A DNA stretch of 43,806 nucleotides from Ruminococcaceae bacterium OttesenSCG-928-A16 (GCA_030267215.1 JAJDJP010000012.1:1-43806), one strand, 5' to 3'; positions 1-7,961 are shown, counted from the first letter of the stretch. Translations and numbers: made by a program. Notes: a model not told the origin generated them from the sequence alone.

Positions 1-29
1 CCGCCGGCTGCAGCCATATTATTCTTGGC
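1..29. repeat. Inverted 29-bp copy of racemase segment at window edge
   Basis: These bases are the exact reverse complement of positions 202-230, inside the racemase gene. Read on the plus strand they encode AGCSHIILG, the residues just before the racemase's second catalytic cysteine. Identity stops exactly at that Cys codon (TGC in the gene, CGC here), and the following bases (RFKFYTKSS when translated) are not racemase. It could be the end of a second, inverted racemase copy lying outside the window, or a foldback artefact at a contig end. The sequence alone cannot decide. Confidence 0.8.
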
Positions 30-78
30 CGCTTTAAGTTTTATACAAAAAGTAGTTTTTATGGTAAATTATACGGTT

Positions 79-789
79 TTACCCAAACCCAATGGGGGTT
101 TTGCCGCAGGCGGTAATGGCCGCTTTGGCCAGCACCTCCATGCTATCTACAAAGCGGCTATCCAGTCGGCCGTCTTTTTTCAATAGCGAAAGTTCGGTGC
201 AGCCAAGAATAATATGGCTGCAGCCGGCGGCAAACAGTTCCTCTGCCGCTGTATTAAACAGTTCCATGTCCGGCTCTTTTCCAGCTTTGATGTCCCGATA
301 AATAACCTGCATTAGGGCCGCTTGCGCCGCCGGGCCCGGCACTTCGCAGGCAAGGTTTTGCGCTTTACACTCTAGCTGGTAGGTTTCGGCCTGTATGGTG
401 CCATCGGTTGCCAAAATGCCAACCTTTTGGCTGCCACCATTTTTTACCTGCGCCACCGTGTCGCCCACCATGTTTAAAATGGGCACCGGTATCACCTGGT
501 GCAAACGCTGGTAAAAATAATGGGCCGTGTTGCAGGGTATGGCAATTACCTCGGCACCAAAAGTAACCAAGCGATGGGCCTCTGCCTCCATTACCACAAA
601 GGGGTCTTCGGTGCTTTTGCCCACAATATAGGCGGTGCGGTCGGGCGTGGTGGCTTTGCTGCTAATTACCATATCAATATGGTCCTGGTCTTTTTCGGCC
701 TTGGTGTGGGCAATAACCAATTCATAAAAATAGGCAGTTGCCATGGGGCCAAGGCCACCCAATATTCCCAATACCTTGCTGTTTGGCAT
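79..789 (-). CDS. Aspartate/glutamate racemase family protein
   Basis: This is a cofactor-independent amino-acid racemase of the Asp/Glu/hydantoin racemase superfamily, predicted to interconvert L- and D-aspartate (or glutamate) in the cytoplasm. At 236 residues it has the usual family length. The N-terminal GILGGLGPMAT motif lies at residues 8-18. The two catalytic cysteines are visible: Cys86 in PCNTAH and Cys197 in ILGCTEL. The start is set by AGGAGG about 10 bases upstream. It lies 81 bases downstream of, and in the same direction as, a D-aspartate-ligase-like ATP-grasp gene, which favours aspartate as the substrate. A MurI-type glutamate racemase role is less likely because GILGGLGPMAT is typical of aspartate racemases. 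Confidence 0.9.
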   Translation of the reverse strand: MPNSKVLGILGGLGPMATAYFYELVIAHTKAEKDQDHIDMVISSKATTPDRTAYIVGKSTEDPFVVMEAEAHRLVTFGAEVIAIPCNTAHYFYQRLHQVIPVPILNMVGDTVAQVKNGGSQKVGILATDGTIQAETYQLECKAQNLACEVPGPAAQAALMQVIYRDIKAGKEPDMELFNTAAEELFAAGCSHIILGCTELSLLKKDGRLDSRFVDSMEVLAKAAITACGKTPIGFG

Positions 790-870
790 CCTGTAAAGGC
801 CTCCTACTATTCAACATTGGTGTTATTTTTCACCGGCAAAAGGCGGGCAGCATGGCCCGGCCCCCCAAAA

Positions 871-2124
871 TTACATGCGGTATTTGCGGGCGGGCTTTTT
901 GCAATATTTGGCGTATTTTTCGCGGTAGCGGCGGTTGTGCTCCCACAAATACAGCTGGCGCAGGGGGTTTAGGCGCAAATCGTACGCATAGCCAAGGGTA
1001 GTGGTGTCTTTTCGGGCGGCCACAATGGCTTTGGCACGTTTAATTAAGTTTCTACCATCCGTATATTTCCACACAATATCTACAGGAATGGAGTGCCAAA
1101 AGCTCTCGCCTGCAAACAGCTGTGGCTCGCCTAAATCTTGCAGCAGCAGGCGGTCGTTCACCACAAATTTTGCAATATTAAGCCCGGCACCGGTAACATA
1201 ATAGTTGCTGCGCCCCTGCCGCAGGTTAATTTCAAACACACGGTAGGTGTTGTCGCGCGGGTCAAACTTAATATCAAAGTTGGCGTAGCCGGTATAGCCC
1301 ACGTCCTCTAAAAAGTTTTTAATTTTTTCCATTAAAGGGCCGTTATACTCGGTTAAAATGGCGGCGTGGTTGCCCACCGCTTTGGGGGTGTGTTCTTCCA
1401 GCAATACCTGGCCGTAGCACATCATTTTCACCTTCGCGTTGCGGTCGCAATAGGCGGTTAGCACCCGCATGCCGCTATCTGCCCCCGGTATAAAATCCTG
1501 CACCACAAGGGTATCGGGGTAGCCGGCGGCAAAAATTTTGGCGGCAATTTCTTTGGCGTGCTGGGCGGTTTTGGCAACATACACCTTTTTCATGCCGGCA
1601 AAGGGGTGTTTCCAGTATTGTATGCTGCTGCTGGGCTTAATAATAATGGGATACGCAAAGGGCAGCATGTCAAAAATGGCGGGGTCGGTATCCTGCTCCA
1701 CAATTTCGGTGGCTGGGTATGGGATATCGAACGCCTCGCAGTATTTATAAAAGTTTTCTTTCGACACCAAATTCTCCATTAATTCGGCGCCAATATAAGG
1801 CACAATATAGTTTTTGCCCAGCTCTTCGCGGTTGCGAATAATCATGGCGGCATAATCGTCGGTGCAACCCATCAATATTTTTTGCTCGTTGGGGTGCTTT
1901 TCGGCAAAGGCAGCAAGGGTTTCCAGCATCACCTCATCGGTGTCAATATCGGGCACGGCGGTTACCTTTACAATGCGCGAATACTTGGTTTCGCCCATGG
2001 CATAGCGGCCAAAAGCATGGCTTTTAACGCCATACTCTTCATGAAAAGCGCGTGCTACGCTGTAGCAGTTCATGTCGGCCCCAAGCAGCACCGGCAAAAG
2101 GTTTAGCCCATCTTTATCTGGCAT
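871..2124 (-). CDS. D-aspartate ligase-like ATP-grasp protein
   Basis: This ATP-grasp carboxylate-amine ligase is 417 residues long. It has an N-terminal LPVLLGADMN segment (residues 10-19), a central ATP-grasp fold with IIIKPSSS and VVQDFIPGADSGMRV, and a metal/ATP-binding FEINLRQGRS near residue 310. These segments resemble the D-aspartate ligase (Asl) of Enterococcus faecium, which activates D-Asp as an acyl phosphate and joins it to the Lys side chain of the peptidoglycan precursor. The next gene is an aspartate racemase that could supply D-Asp. I place the start at 2124 because AGGGAG lies 12 bases upstream. The reading frame stays open to 2325, but those extra residues do not look like family sequence. 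The specific substrate is inferred. Confidence 0.82.
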   Translation of the reverse strand: MPDKDGLNLLPVLLGADMNCYSVARAFHEEYGVKSHAFGRYAMGETKYSRIVKVTAVPDIDTDEVMLETLAAFAEKHPNEQKILMGCTDDYAAMIIRNREELGKNYIVPYIGAELMENLVSKENFYKYCEAFDIPYPATEIVEQDTDPAIFDMLPFAYPIIIKPSSSIQYWKHPFAGMKKVYVAKTAQHAKEIAAKIFAAGYPDTLVVQDFIPGADSGMRVLTAYCDRNAKVKMMCYGQVLLEEHTPKAVGNHAAILTEYNGPLMEKIKNFLEDVGYTGYANFDIKFDPRDNTYRVFEINLRQGRSNYYVTGAGLNIAKFVVNDRLLLQDLGEPQLFAGESFWHSIPVDIVWKYTDGRNLIKRAKAIVAARKDTTTLGYAYDLRLNPLRQLYLWEHNRRYREKYAKYCKKPARKYRM

Positions 2125-2347
2125 AGCTTTAAACATCTCCCTAAAATGCAGGCCAAAACGCAGGCGGCCCATTTTACTTTTACTTGCTATAAGTTGCAAC
2201 ATGTAATTATAGCACATTGGTATGCTCGGGGTCAAAAAAAAGGGCGTATTTTGCGTGCTTTGCGGCGCACCGCTTTCATTGACTTTGCCCTGCCAATTAT
2301 GGTACCTTTTGGGTAGCAAACACAACTTTTTACTTGTGCTTACTATT

Positions 2348-2353
2348 TATAAT
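2348..2353 (+). promoter_or_regulatory. -10 element TATAAT before the 355-aa membrane protein gene
   Basis: A perfect TATAAT sits 32 bases before the chosen ATG, with the ribosome binding site between them. No good -35 hexamer is visible. It lies in the divergent region between the ATP-grasp gene and this gene. Confidence 0.4.
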
Positions 2354-2385
2354 ACAACACCTTGGCAGAAAGGTACCCCACCATT

Positions 2386-3453
2386 ATGCAGCTGCAACTA
2401 AAACTTACCCCGCAAGACCGGCAGGAGGCCACCCAAAGGGCCCAGCTTAAAAAAACTATTACTCACTGTATTATAGGCGGGGCATTTGCCTTGTTGTTTA
2501 CATTTTTGGTTGCCACCACGGTGCTGCGTTATGCCGGCACCACCCCACCGCTGCTGCTGGCAGGCGGGCTGCTGCGCAACCCTTTTTTGTGGCTGCTGGT
2601 GCTTTTGGCTATTGTGCTGTTTGCCGGCAGGGGCACCCCGGCCCAAAACCAGGCTGCCCACCTGTTTGGCTTTGCCGCTTACCGCCCGGCATTTACCTGC
2701 CAAATTACTGCCGAGGGCATTGCCTGCTACGATGGCGATACCCGGCTGGGCGCCTTTACCTACGCCGCCTTTACCGGGGTGCACAAAACCAATCATCTGC
2801 TGCTGATAATGCAAAAACAAACCGTGCTTTTTATTTTGCCGCTGCGCTGTTTTGCCACGCCAGAACAAGCACAAGAAACCGAGACATTTTTGCAAAACAA
2901 ACTGGCCCAAGCCCAAACACAACCCGGGCCGCTGCTGGCGGTAGAACCGCAACCCAGCCTTTGGTCGTTTCAATATTTGGCCGATACTTCGGTGGCTTTA
3001 TCGGCTGCCAGCATACAGGCAGAACAGCAGCTTGGCAGCAAGCGGTGGCGGCGGTTGTTTTGGGCGCTTGCATTTTGCTCTTTTTCTATTTTGGTTTTGG
3101 CCATGTTTGTAACGCCGCCGCTGGTTCTCCTGCCCCTTTTTTTAACCGGCATGCTTGCTTTGCTTTTTACCACCGCGCTGGCCCGGCAAAAAACCGGCAA
3201 ACTTGGCAGCAACCTTAGCTGGGTACCCACCTGTTTGTATGGTGCCTGCACGCTAGAAGTTTTGCCCCACGGCCTGCGCATTTACAACACACAAATGGAA
3301 ATGTTGATGGGCTGGGAGCAGCCCTTGCAAACTTTGGCGGGCCCCAGCATGGCAATTTTTACACTGCACGGCACCCTGTTTGCCTGCCTGCCGTATGCCG
3401 CAGGCCCTTGGCACACGGTTACCGCCGCGCTGCAATATATTCAAGCAGATTAA
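2386..3453 (+). CDS. YcxB-like membrane protein, function unknown
   Basis: This 355-residue protein has two halves, each with a pair of hydrophobic segments (about residues 28-75 and 220-265) followed by a soluble stretch. The soluble stretch after the first pair (FTYAAFTGVHKTNHLLLIM, then LPLRCFATPEQ) resembles the YcxB-like C-terminal domain, and the second half repeats the layout more loosely. That suggests a duplicated YcxB-type unit. No catalytic motif is seen and the cellular role is unknown. The ATG is preferred over the upstream in-frame TTG at 2362 because AGAAAGG precedes the ATG by 12 bases and overlaps the TTG context. A structured RNA/terminator candidate follows. Confidence 0.7.
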   Translation: MQLQLKLTPQDRQEATQRAQLKKTITHCIIGGAFALLFTFLVATTVLRYAGTTPPLLLAGGLLRNPFLWLLVLLAIVLFAGRGTPAQNQAAHLFGFAAYRPAFTCQITAEGIACYDGDTRLGAFTYAAFTGVHKTNHLLLIMQKQTVLFILPLRCFATPEQAQETETFLQNKLAQAQTQPGPLLAVEPQPSLWSFQYLADTSVALSAASIQAEQQLGSKRWRRLFWALAFCSFSILVLAMFVTPPLVLLPLFLTGMLALLFTTALARQKTGKLGSNLSWVPTCLYGACTLEVLPHGLRIYNTQMEMLMGWEQPLQTLAGPSMAIFTLHGTLFACLPYAAGPWHTVTAALQYIQAD

Positions 3454-3480
3454 CAAAACATAGCACATCTAATTCTTGCT

Positions 3481-3569
3481 AAAAATGGTGTGGTACTTCG
3501 TTGCCCTCACTTGTAACCCGCCTAGGGTTGCTGCATTCAGCCGCCTTGTCCACACCATTTTTTGGCGGC
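3481..3569 (+). ncRNA. Structured RNA element or complex terminator
   Basis: A 13-bp stem pairs AAAAATGGTGTGG (3481-3493) with its complement at 3550-3562, which ends in a U-run. The 56-base loop contains its own hairpin, AACCC (3515-3519) with GGGTT (3525-3529). A second possible stem, GCCGCC (3540-3545) with GGCGGC (3564-3569), encloses the right arm of the first, so the two pairings cross: they either exclude one another or form a pseudoknot. It sits 28 bases after the upstream gene's stop and 90 bases before the next gene. The simplest reading is a terminator; a switch-like leader for the downstream gene is possible. Confidence 0.5.
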
Positions 3570-3658
3570 ACCTATATGCACTATATTTCATTCATCTGCT
3601 CTAAAACCGAACCCTACACAAAAACCCCTTAAATGCTGTAAAAAGCGAGGACGCTTTT

Positions 3659-4039
3659 TTGAAAAACAAAATGATAAAAACCAAACTATTTTGGGCATTA
3701 GGGGCGTGGCTTGCGCTGTTTTTATGCTTTTTGCTGTGCCGGTTTGCTTTGTTTGGGCTGCACGGCATGAAACAATGGCCCCTTTTTTTATTTTTGGTGG
3801 GGCTTTTTACCATTGGGGTTGCCGCCATTGCGGGTAGCAAAACAACCATGGTTGCTACCCCCATTGGTTACCTTGTTGGCTTTGCCGCTGGGCAGCTGCT
3901 GGCTACCCCCGGGGTAGACCAAGGAGGTGGCAGCACCAGCAACGCTTGGTTTATATGGGCAGTTGCCTTTTTAGCCATTGTTTTGGCAGGGGTAATATGG
4001 GGGCTAATAGCCCGGCATAAAGCCAACGCAAATATATAA
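3659..4039 (+). CDS. Small membrane protein, function unknown
   Basis: A 126-residue hydrophobic protein with four predicted membrane segments (about residues 9-29, 40-58, 64-84 and 97-117) and a glycine-rich GVDQGGGSTSN loop before the last one. I do not recognise a family. The TTG start is preferred because GCGAGG lies 8 bases upstream; the in-frame ATG at 3671 would leave a 20-base gap. It follows the 355-residue membrane protein in the same direction, separated by a structured element, and is followed by a strong terminator. Confidence 0.6.
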   Translation: MKNKMIKTKLFWALGAWLALFLCFLLCRFALFGLHGMKQWPLFLFLVGLFTIGVAAIAGSKTTMVATPIGYLVGFAAGQLLATPGVDQGGGSTSNAWFIWAVAFLAIVLAGVIWGLIARHKANANI

Positions 4040-4044
4040 AACAC

Positions 4045-4190
4045 AAAAGGGGCTGTTGCAAGCTCTTGAATACAAGAAAATCGCTGGAGAAAACGAGCCT
4101 CTCCAGCGATTTATTTTTTGCTTGAGTGTGAGGGGTACTGTACAAAAACTTTTTTTGTTTTCGTTTTTACTCCGTGCGGCAGCCCCTTTT
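4045..4190. repeat. MITE-like element with 16-bp imperfect terminal inverted repeats
   Basis: AAAAGGGGCTGTTGCA at the left end matches the complement of the right end in 14 of 16 positions (the outer 11 are perfect). Between the ends lie a 13-bp-stem hairpin and a second A/T-rich palindrome (ACAAAAA/TTTTTGT near 4142). There is no coding capacity and no clear target-site duplication. It fills the gap between two convergent genes. The alternative is a nested bidirectional terminator rather than a mobile element. Confidence 0.45.
4078..4119 (+). terminator. Rho-independent terminator
   Basis: A 13-bp perfect stem (AAATCGCTGGAGA with its complement at 4100-4112) is followed by ATTTTTT. It ends the plus-strand membrane protein gene and lies inside the MITE-like structure. 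Confidence 0.8.
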
Positions 4191-4209
4191 ATTTTGCCCG
4201 CCAATTGCT

Positions 4210-5112
4210 TTAAAACTGGGCACGGCGGTACACCTTTTTTTCGGGCTTTGGCGCATTGCCTAAAGCCGGCGCACCAGGGGCCGTGTTAATCGACACAATC
4301 GAAATCGAAACAACTCCAGCGGTCAGGCCAAAAAAGCCGGTGCAAATCCCCTCTAATAAGGGCAACAGGGCAAATTCACCCGCCACTATTGTGTGCAGCG
4401 CGCCCGCAAACTCCAGGCAGGTGGCAAACAAAAAGGTAACCAGGCCAAACAAATACATCCAGCGTACCCGCTGGCGCACCAGCGCAATATATAGCGCCCG
4501 CAGCAACATGCCAAACCACAGCATAGAAAACAGGGCCGTAAAAATATGCACAATGTTGGCCGTGCGGTAAACACTGCTGGGGTTAATTAACACACGGTAC
4601 ACCGTTTGCAAGCAAAATGGCATAGCCGCCAACATGCCCGGTCCAGCGCTTTGGGTGGGCGAGGGGCGGCTCTGCTTTTGCAGTTGGCGCGCGGCCAATA
4701 GCATCCAAATGCCGTACCACACAAATAATAACCCCAGCAAAAGCTGGTATACCACGCTTACCACCAGCGCCAAAACCGGCTCGCTATCAAGGGTTACGGC
4801 AACCAAACTGGGCACGGCCAGCGCTGCCGAAAAAACGCCAAACACAAGGCCACTAACCCCGGCCAGCACAAATAAAATGCTCAACTTGCGGTTTTTAACG
4901 CGCAACACCCCAATGGCGTGGGGGCTTACCCCCCGCAGCCCAAAGGCCGCCAATACCAGCACCGCTGCCAGCACCACATAGCGCACCCAAAGCGGCCCTG
5001 TTTGCACAAACCCGGTAGCGGGGTTTATAAACAGAGAAAGATCGGCCCAATAGGCGGCGCCTGTTAGCACCATTACCAGCATAACAACCACTGTAAAGGC
5101 TTTACTTTTCAT
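4210..5112 (-). CDS. Polytopic membrane protein, function unknown
   Basis: A 300-residue integral membrane protein with about seven hydrophobic segments, a basic loop (QLQKQSRPSPTQS) in the middle and a basic cytoplasmic tail (KPEKKVYRRAQF). I see no transporter signature or catalytic motif. The layout is like seven-helix sensor or scaffold proteins, but that is only a topology resemblance. The start is chosen because AGGAG lies five bases before ATGAAAAGTAAA; an in-frame ATG 21 bases upstream would lack a proper site. It lies 60 bases downstream of citrate synthase in the same direction and may be cotranscribed. Confidence 0.65.
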   Translation of the reverse strand: MKSKAFTVVVMLVMVLTGAAYWADLSLFINPATGFVQTGPLWVRYVVLAAVLVLAAFGLRGVSPHAIGVLRVKNRKLSILFVLAGVSGLVFGVFSAALAVPSLVAVTLDSEPVLALVVSVVYQLLLGLLFVWYGIWMLLAARQLQKQSRPSPTQSAGPGMLAAMPFCLQTVYRVLINPSSVYRTANIVHIFTALFSMLWFGMLLRALYIALVRQRVRWMYLFGLVTFLFATCLEFAGALHTIVAGEFALLPLLEGICTGFFGLTAGVVSISIVSINTAPGAPALGNAPKPEKKVYRRAQF

Positions 5113-5172
5113 CCATGCTCCTATACTTTGCAATAAGGGTGTTTGCCCCAGTGCCCAGCCCTTAGCCCCAGC

Positions 5173-6540
5173 TTATACCCGCTTGTTTAGCGGGGTATAT
5201 TTTTGCCGCAGCCCAAGGTATTTGTAAGCCGGGCGAATAATACGGTTGGCAAAAATAATTTCTTCGGCCCGGTGGGCGCACCAACCGGGAATACGGCTGA
5301 TGGCAAACAACGGGGTAAACAAATCTTCGGAAATACCCAGCATGCGGTAAATGAGGCCGGAGAACAAGTCTACATTAGCGCACACATCTTTGTTGCCTTT
5401 TTCTTCTCCAAAAACAACCGGTCCCAGCTTTTCTACCGCACACAAAAGTTTAAAATCATCGCCATAGCCTTTTTCGTAGGCAAGGTCTTCGGCGTGGTGG
5501 CGCAAAATTACGGCGCGTGGGTCGCTAACCGTATACACTGCGTGGCCAAGGCCATAAATAAGGCCACTGCCGTCTCCCTCTTGCCCACGCAACAGGCGGC
5601 GCAAAAACTCTTTTATCTCGTCTTCATCATCGTAGTTTTTAACACCGGCTTTAATATAGTCCAGCATCTGCATAACTTTGTGGTTGGCGCCGCCGTGTTT
5701 GGGGCCTTTTAAGCTGCCAATACCGGCCGCAATGGCGCTGTAGGTATCGGTGCCACTGCTAGAAAGCACCCGGCAGGCAAAAGTAGAGTTATTGCCGCCG
5801 CCATGGTCTGCGTGCAGGGTTAGGCATAAATCCAGCAGGCGGGCTTCTTCTTTGGTATAGCGCTGGTTGGCCCGGTAGGTAGATAAAATATGCTCGGCCG
5901 TGGTTTGCCCTGGTTGCGGCTTGTGGAAGTACATCGACTTTTTATCGTACACACGCCGCTTTACTTGATAAGAACTTACCATAATGGTGGGCAGGCTGGC
6001 AATAAGCCGGATGGATTGCTGTATTACATTGTAAAGGCTTTGCCCTTCCGGTTCTTCGTCGTACGAATACAGGGCCAGCACCCCACGGGCCATTTTGTTC
6101 ATAATATTGGGGCTGGGGGCCTTAATAATCATATCTTCTTCAAAGGTTTCGGGCAGCTCGCGGCATTCGTATAATAGCTGCCTAAAATTCTCTAGTTCGC
6201 TCTCGCTTGGCAGGGTGCCAAACAGCAGCAACCAAATCACCTCTTCAAAAATAAAGCGGTCTTCTTCCACGGCGGCATTCACCAGTTCTTCCACGTCGAT
6301 ACCACGGTAAATAAGCTTGCCGGGCGCCGGGGTTTTCACCCCGTTTTGCATGGTGTAGCCAACTACATCGCACACGTTGGTAAGCCCTGCCAGCACACCG
6401 GTGCCATCGGCGTTGCGCAGGCCACGCTTTACCCCCAGTTTTTCCGAGGTTTCGGGGTCGATATAATTGTTTTTTTCATACTCCTCGCACAAATACTCAA
6501 TGGGCCGGTCGCTCGATAACGTAACTTTTTCTTCTTGCAT
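5173..6540 (-). CDS. gltA: Citrate synthase
   Basis: Condenses oxaloacetate and acetyl-CoA to citrate and CoA, feeding 2-oxoglutarate and glutamate synthesis in a fermentative cell. At 455 residues it carries the family signature: LHADHGGGNNS (242-251), KGPKHGGANHKV with catalytic His282, GLGHAVYTVSDPRA with His333, and NVDLFSG, which carries the catalytic aspartate. The N-terminal extension of about 40 residues before GVKRGLRNADGTGV is typical of the Clostridia type. The start has AGGGGTG upstream and a good promoter 35-60 bases before it. No aconitase or isocitrate dehydrogenase is adjacent. A 2-methylcitrate synthase role is possible but less likely without prp genes nearby. Confidence 0.95.
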   Translation of the reverse strand: MQEEKVTLSSDRPIEYLCEEYEKNNYIDPETSEKLGVKRGLRNADGTGVLAGLTNVCDVVGYTMQNGVKTPAPGKLIYRGIDVEELVNAAVEEDRFIFEEVIWLLLFGTLPSESELENFRQLLYECRELPETFEEDMIIKAPSPNIMNKMARGVLALYSYDEEPEGQSLYNVIQQSIRLIASLPTIMVSSYQVKRRVYDKKSMYFHKPQPGQTTAEHILSTYRANQRYTKEEARLLDLCLTLHADHGGGNNSTFACRVLSSSGTDTYSAIAAGIGSLKGPKHGGANHKVMQMLDYIKAGVKNYDDEDEIKEFLRRLLRGQEGDGSGLIYGLGHAVYTVSDPRAVILRHHAEDLAYEKGYGDDFKLLCAVEKLGPVVFGEEKGNKDVCANVDLFSGLIYRMLGISEDLFTPLFAISRIPGWCAHRAEEIIFANRIIRPAYKYLGLRQKYTPLNKRV

Positions 6541-6573
6541 TTACATGCACACCCCTCTCAAAGTGATTCCCCT

Positions 6574-6602
6574 ATTTTACCGCAGTAAAGTGCAAAATAC
6601 AA
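6574..6602 (-). promoter_or_regulatory. SigA-type promoter of gltA
   Basis: On the minus strand TTGTAT (6602-6597), a 17-base spacer and TAAAAT (6579-6574) give a good vegetative promoter about 34 bases upstream of the citrate synthase start. Confidence 0.55.
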
Positions 6603-6638
6603 GGGGCACGCAGCCTCTACGCAAAAAACGGGCATTGC

Positions 6639-6667
6639 AAGATTCTTCGCTTCGCTCAGAGTGCATT
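6639..6667. repeat. Half copy of a dispersed palindromic repeat
   Basis: AAGATTCTTCGCTTCGCTCAG here resembles the right half of the complete 87-bp palindromic element at 41534-41620 (AAGATTCTTCACTTTGATCAG). It lies in the cobO-gltA gap. Confidence 0.55.
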
Positions 6668-6707
6668 TCGGTTTTTTTCGCTTTCTTTAAGTGATGAAGA
6701 AACCTTG

Positions 6708-7226
6708 CTAAAATTCAATACCTTTGCGTGCCTTCAGCCCATCGTCAAAGGGATGTTTTACACTGCGCATTTCGGTTACATAATCGGCCTTTGCCAGCAG
6801 TGCCGGCGGTGCATCACGGCCGGTAAGCACAAGCTCCATACCGGCGGGCTTTTGCTCTACCAGCTGCATTACATCACCGGGGGTTAGCATGCCGGTGGCA
6901 AGTGCCCCAAATACTTCGTCCAGCACCAGCAGGTCAAACTGGTTCATCATTTGGGCGGCACGGGCAAGGGTGGCGGTTTGCTGTTTTCTGCATGCTTCTT
7001 TTTCTGTGTCGTCCATCTGCCACACAAATTTGCCGCTACCTTGCGGGGCCATAAAAACCGCCCCGGCTTTTACCAAGGACACCATCTCGCCACTTAGGCC
7101 GGTTTTTAAAAAGCCAAAAAAACCAACCCGCAGCCCCTGCCCAAGCGCCCTTGCCGCAAGGCCAGCCGCCGCAGTTGTTTTGCCTTTCCCCTCCCCGGTG
7201 TATATCTGTATCATTCCCTGTTCCAT
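6708..7226 (-). CDS. cobO: Cob(I)alamin adenosyltransferase, CobO/BtuR type
   Basis: Transfers the 5'-deoxyadenosyl group of ATP to cob(I)alamin or cob(I)yrinate a,c-diamide, giving the coenzyme form of B12. The 172-residue length is normal for the family. The P-loop YTGEGKGKTTAAAG lies at residues 9-22 and the Walker B-like LLVLDEVFGAL near residue 100. GAGGA about five bases upstream fixes the start. The gene upstream, a histidine phosphatase of the CobC fold, is in the same direction, so the pair may be a small cobalamin salvage unit. No other cob/cbi gene and no cobalamin riboswitch is visible, which suggests salvage rather than full synthesis. Confidence 0.92.
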   Translation of the reverse strand: MEQGMIQIYTGEGKGKTTAAAGLAARALGQGLRVGFFGFLKTGLSGEMVSLVKAGAVFMAPQGSGKFVWQMDDTEKEACRKQQTATLARAAQMMNQFDLLVLDEVFGALATGMLTPGDVMQLVEQKPAGMELVLTGRDAPPALLAKADYVTEMRSVKHPFDDGLKARKGIEF

Positions 7227-7326
7227 AGGTTCCTCTTTTCTGTGTTGACAAAACTTTCAAGGTCAAAACCTATCCCTGTGCGCCATCGCTCGTAGTTGTA
7301 GGTGCAGGGGATAAGTTCCTTGACCC

Positions 7327-7347
7327 TTAACTAACGACTAGCGACTA
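7327..7347. repeat. Short dispersed repeat overlapping a stop codon
   Basis: TTAACTAACGACTAGCGACTA recurs, inverted and nearly identical, at 32911-32943, with a shorter trace near 19140-19158. It overlaps the last codons and stop (NSR-stop) of the histidine phosphatase gene. Confidence 0.6.
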
Positions 7348-7961
7348 TTTGGCAGGGTTTGCACCAGCTCTACACTGCCATCGCGCATTAGCATGGCAGC
7401 ACTGGTTTGCACCGTAAAGCCACAGCCGTTTTTCACCATCCAGTTTTTGGGTGGCTGCTGGGGCAGGCCTTTTTGGCTTAGCATGCTCATAATTACGCCA
7501 CCATGTGTAACACAGGCCGCTTCGGGTATTTCGTTTTTAATCATATACTCCATAATGGCATATAGCGCATTGGCCGTGCGGGCCGCAAACGCTTTGCCGC
7601 TTTCGCCGCCCTCTGGCACAAAGCCGCTTTCGGGGTTTAGCCACTGGGCAAACCGCTCGTCTCCTAGCAATTCCTCCACCTTGCGCCCCTCAAACTCGCC
7701 AAAAATATTCTCGCGCAGGTCTTCAACCACTATTTTTTCGGCCACATGGGGAAACAGCAGCTCGGCCGTTTGCAGCGCCCGCTGCATGGGCGAAGAAAAC
7801 ACCACCGGCACCACCGGGTAGGTGTATTTTTGCTGCAAATTTTGCAATTCTTCCACCCCTTGGGCACACAGCGGCACATCTAACCCGCCCCCGGCATAGG
7901 TGCCATCTAGGTTGGCTTGGGTTATCCCGTGGCGAATGCAATGCAATTTAAATGTTTTCAT
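7338..7961 (-). CDS. Histidine phosphatase family protein (possible alpha-ribazole phosphatase)
   Basis: A branch-1 histidine phosphatase of 207 residues. The phosphohistidine motif IRHGIT is at residues 9-14, followed by SSPMQRALQTA, the acid region ENIFGEFEGRKVEEL and the second histidine in CVTHGG. This fold includes phosphoglycerate mutases, general phosphatases and CobC, which removes the phosphate from alpha-ribazole phosphate in B12 nucleotide-loop assembly. The cobO gene 111 bases downstream in the same direction makes CobC a reasonable guess, but the motifs do not settle it. GGAG seven bases upstream supports the start. The last residues and stop codon are supplied by a dispersed repeat, so the C-terminus may have been altered. 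Confidence 0.85.
   Translation of the reverse strand: MKTFKLHCIRHGITQANLDGTYAGGGLDVPLCAQGVEELQNLQQKYTYPVVPVVFSSPMQRALQTAELLFPHVAEKIVVEDLRENIFGEFEGRKVEELLGDERFAQWLNPESGFVPEGGESGKAFAARTANALYAIMEYMIKNEIPEAACVTHGGVIMSMLSQKGLPQQPPKNWMVKNGCGFTVQTSAAMLMRDGSVELVQTLPNSR

Noticed and set aside
499..972. Plus-strand open frame across the racemase start and ATP-grasp end
   Set aside because: It spans two clearly coding minus-strand genes and their gap, and has no family resemblance.
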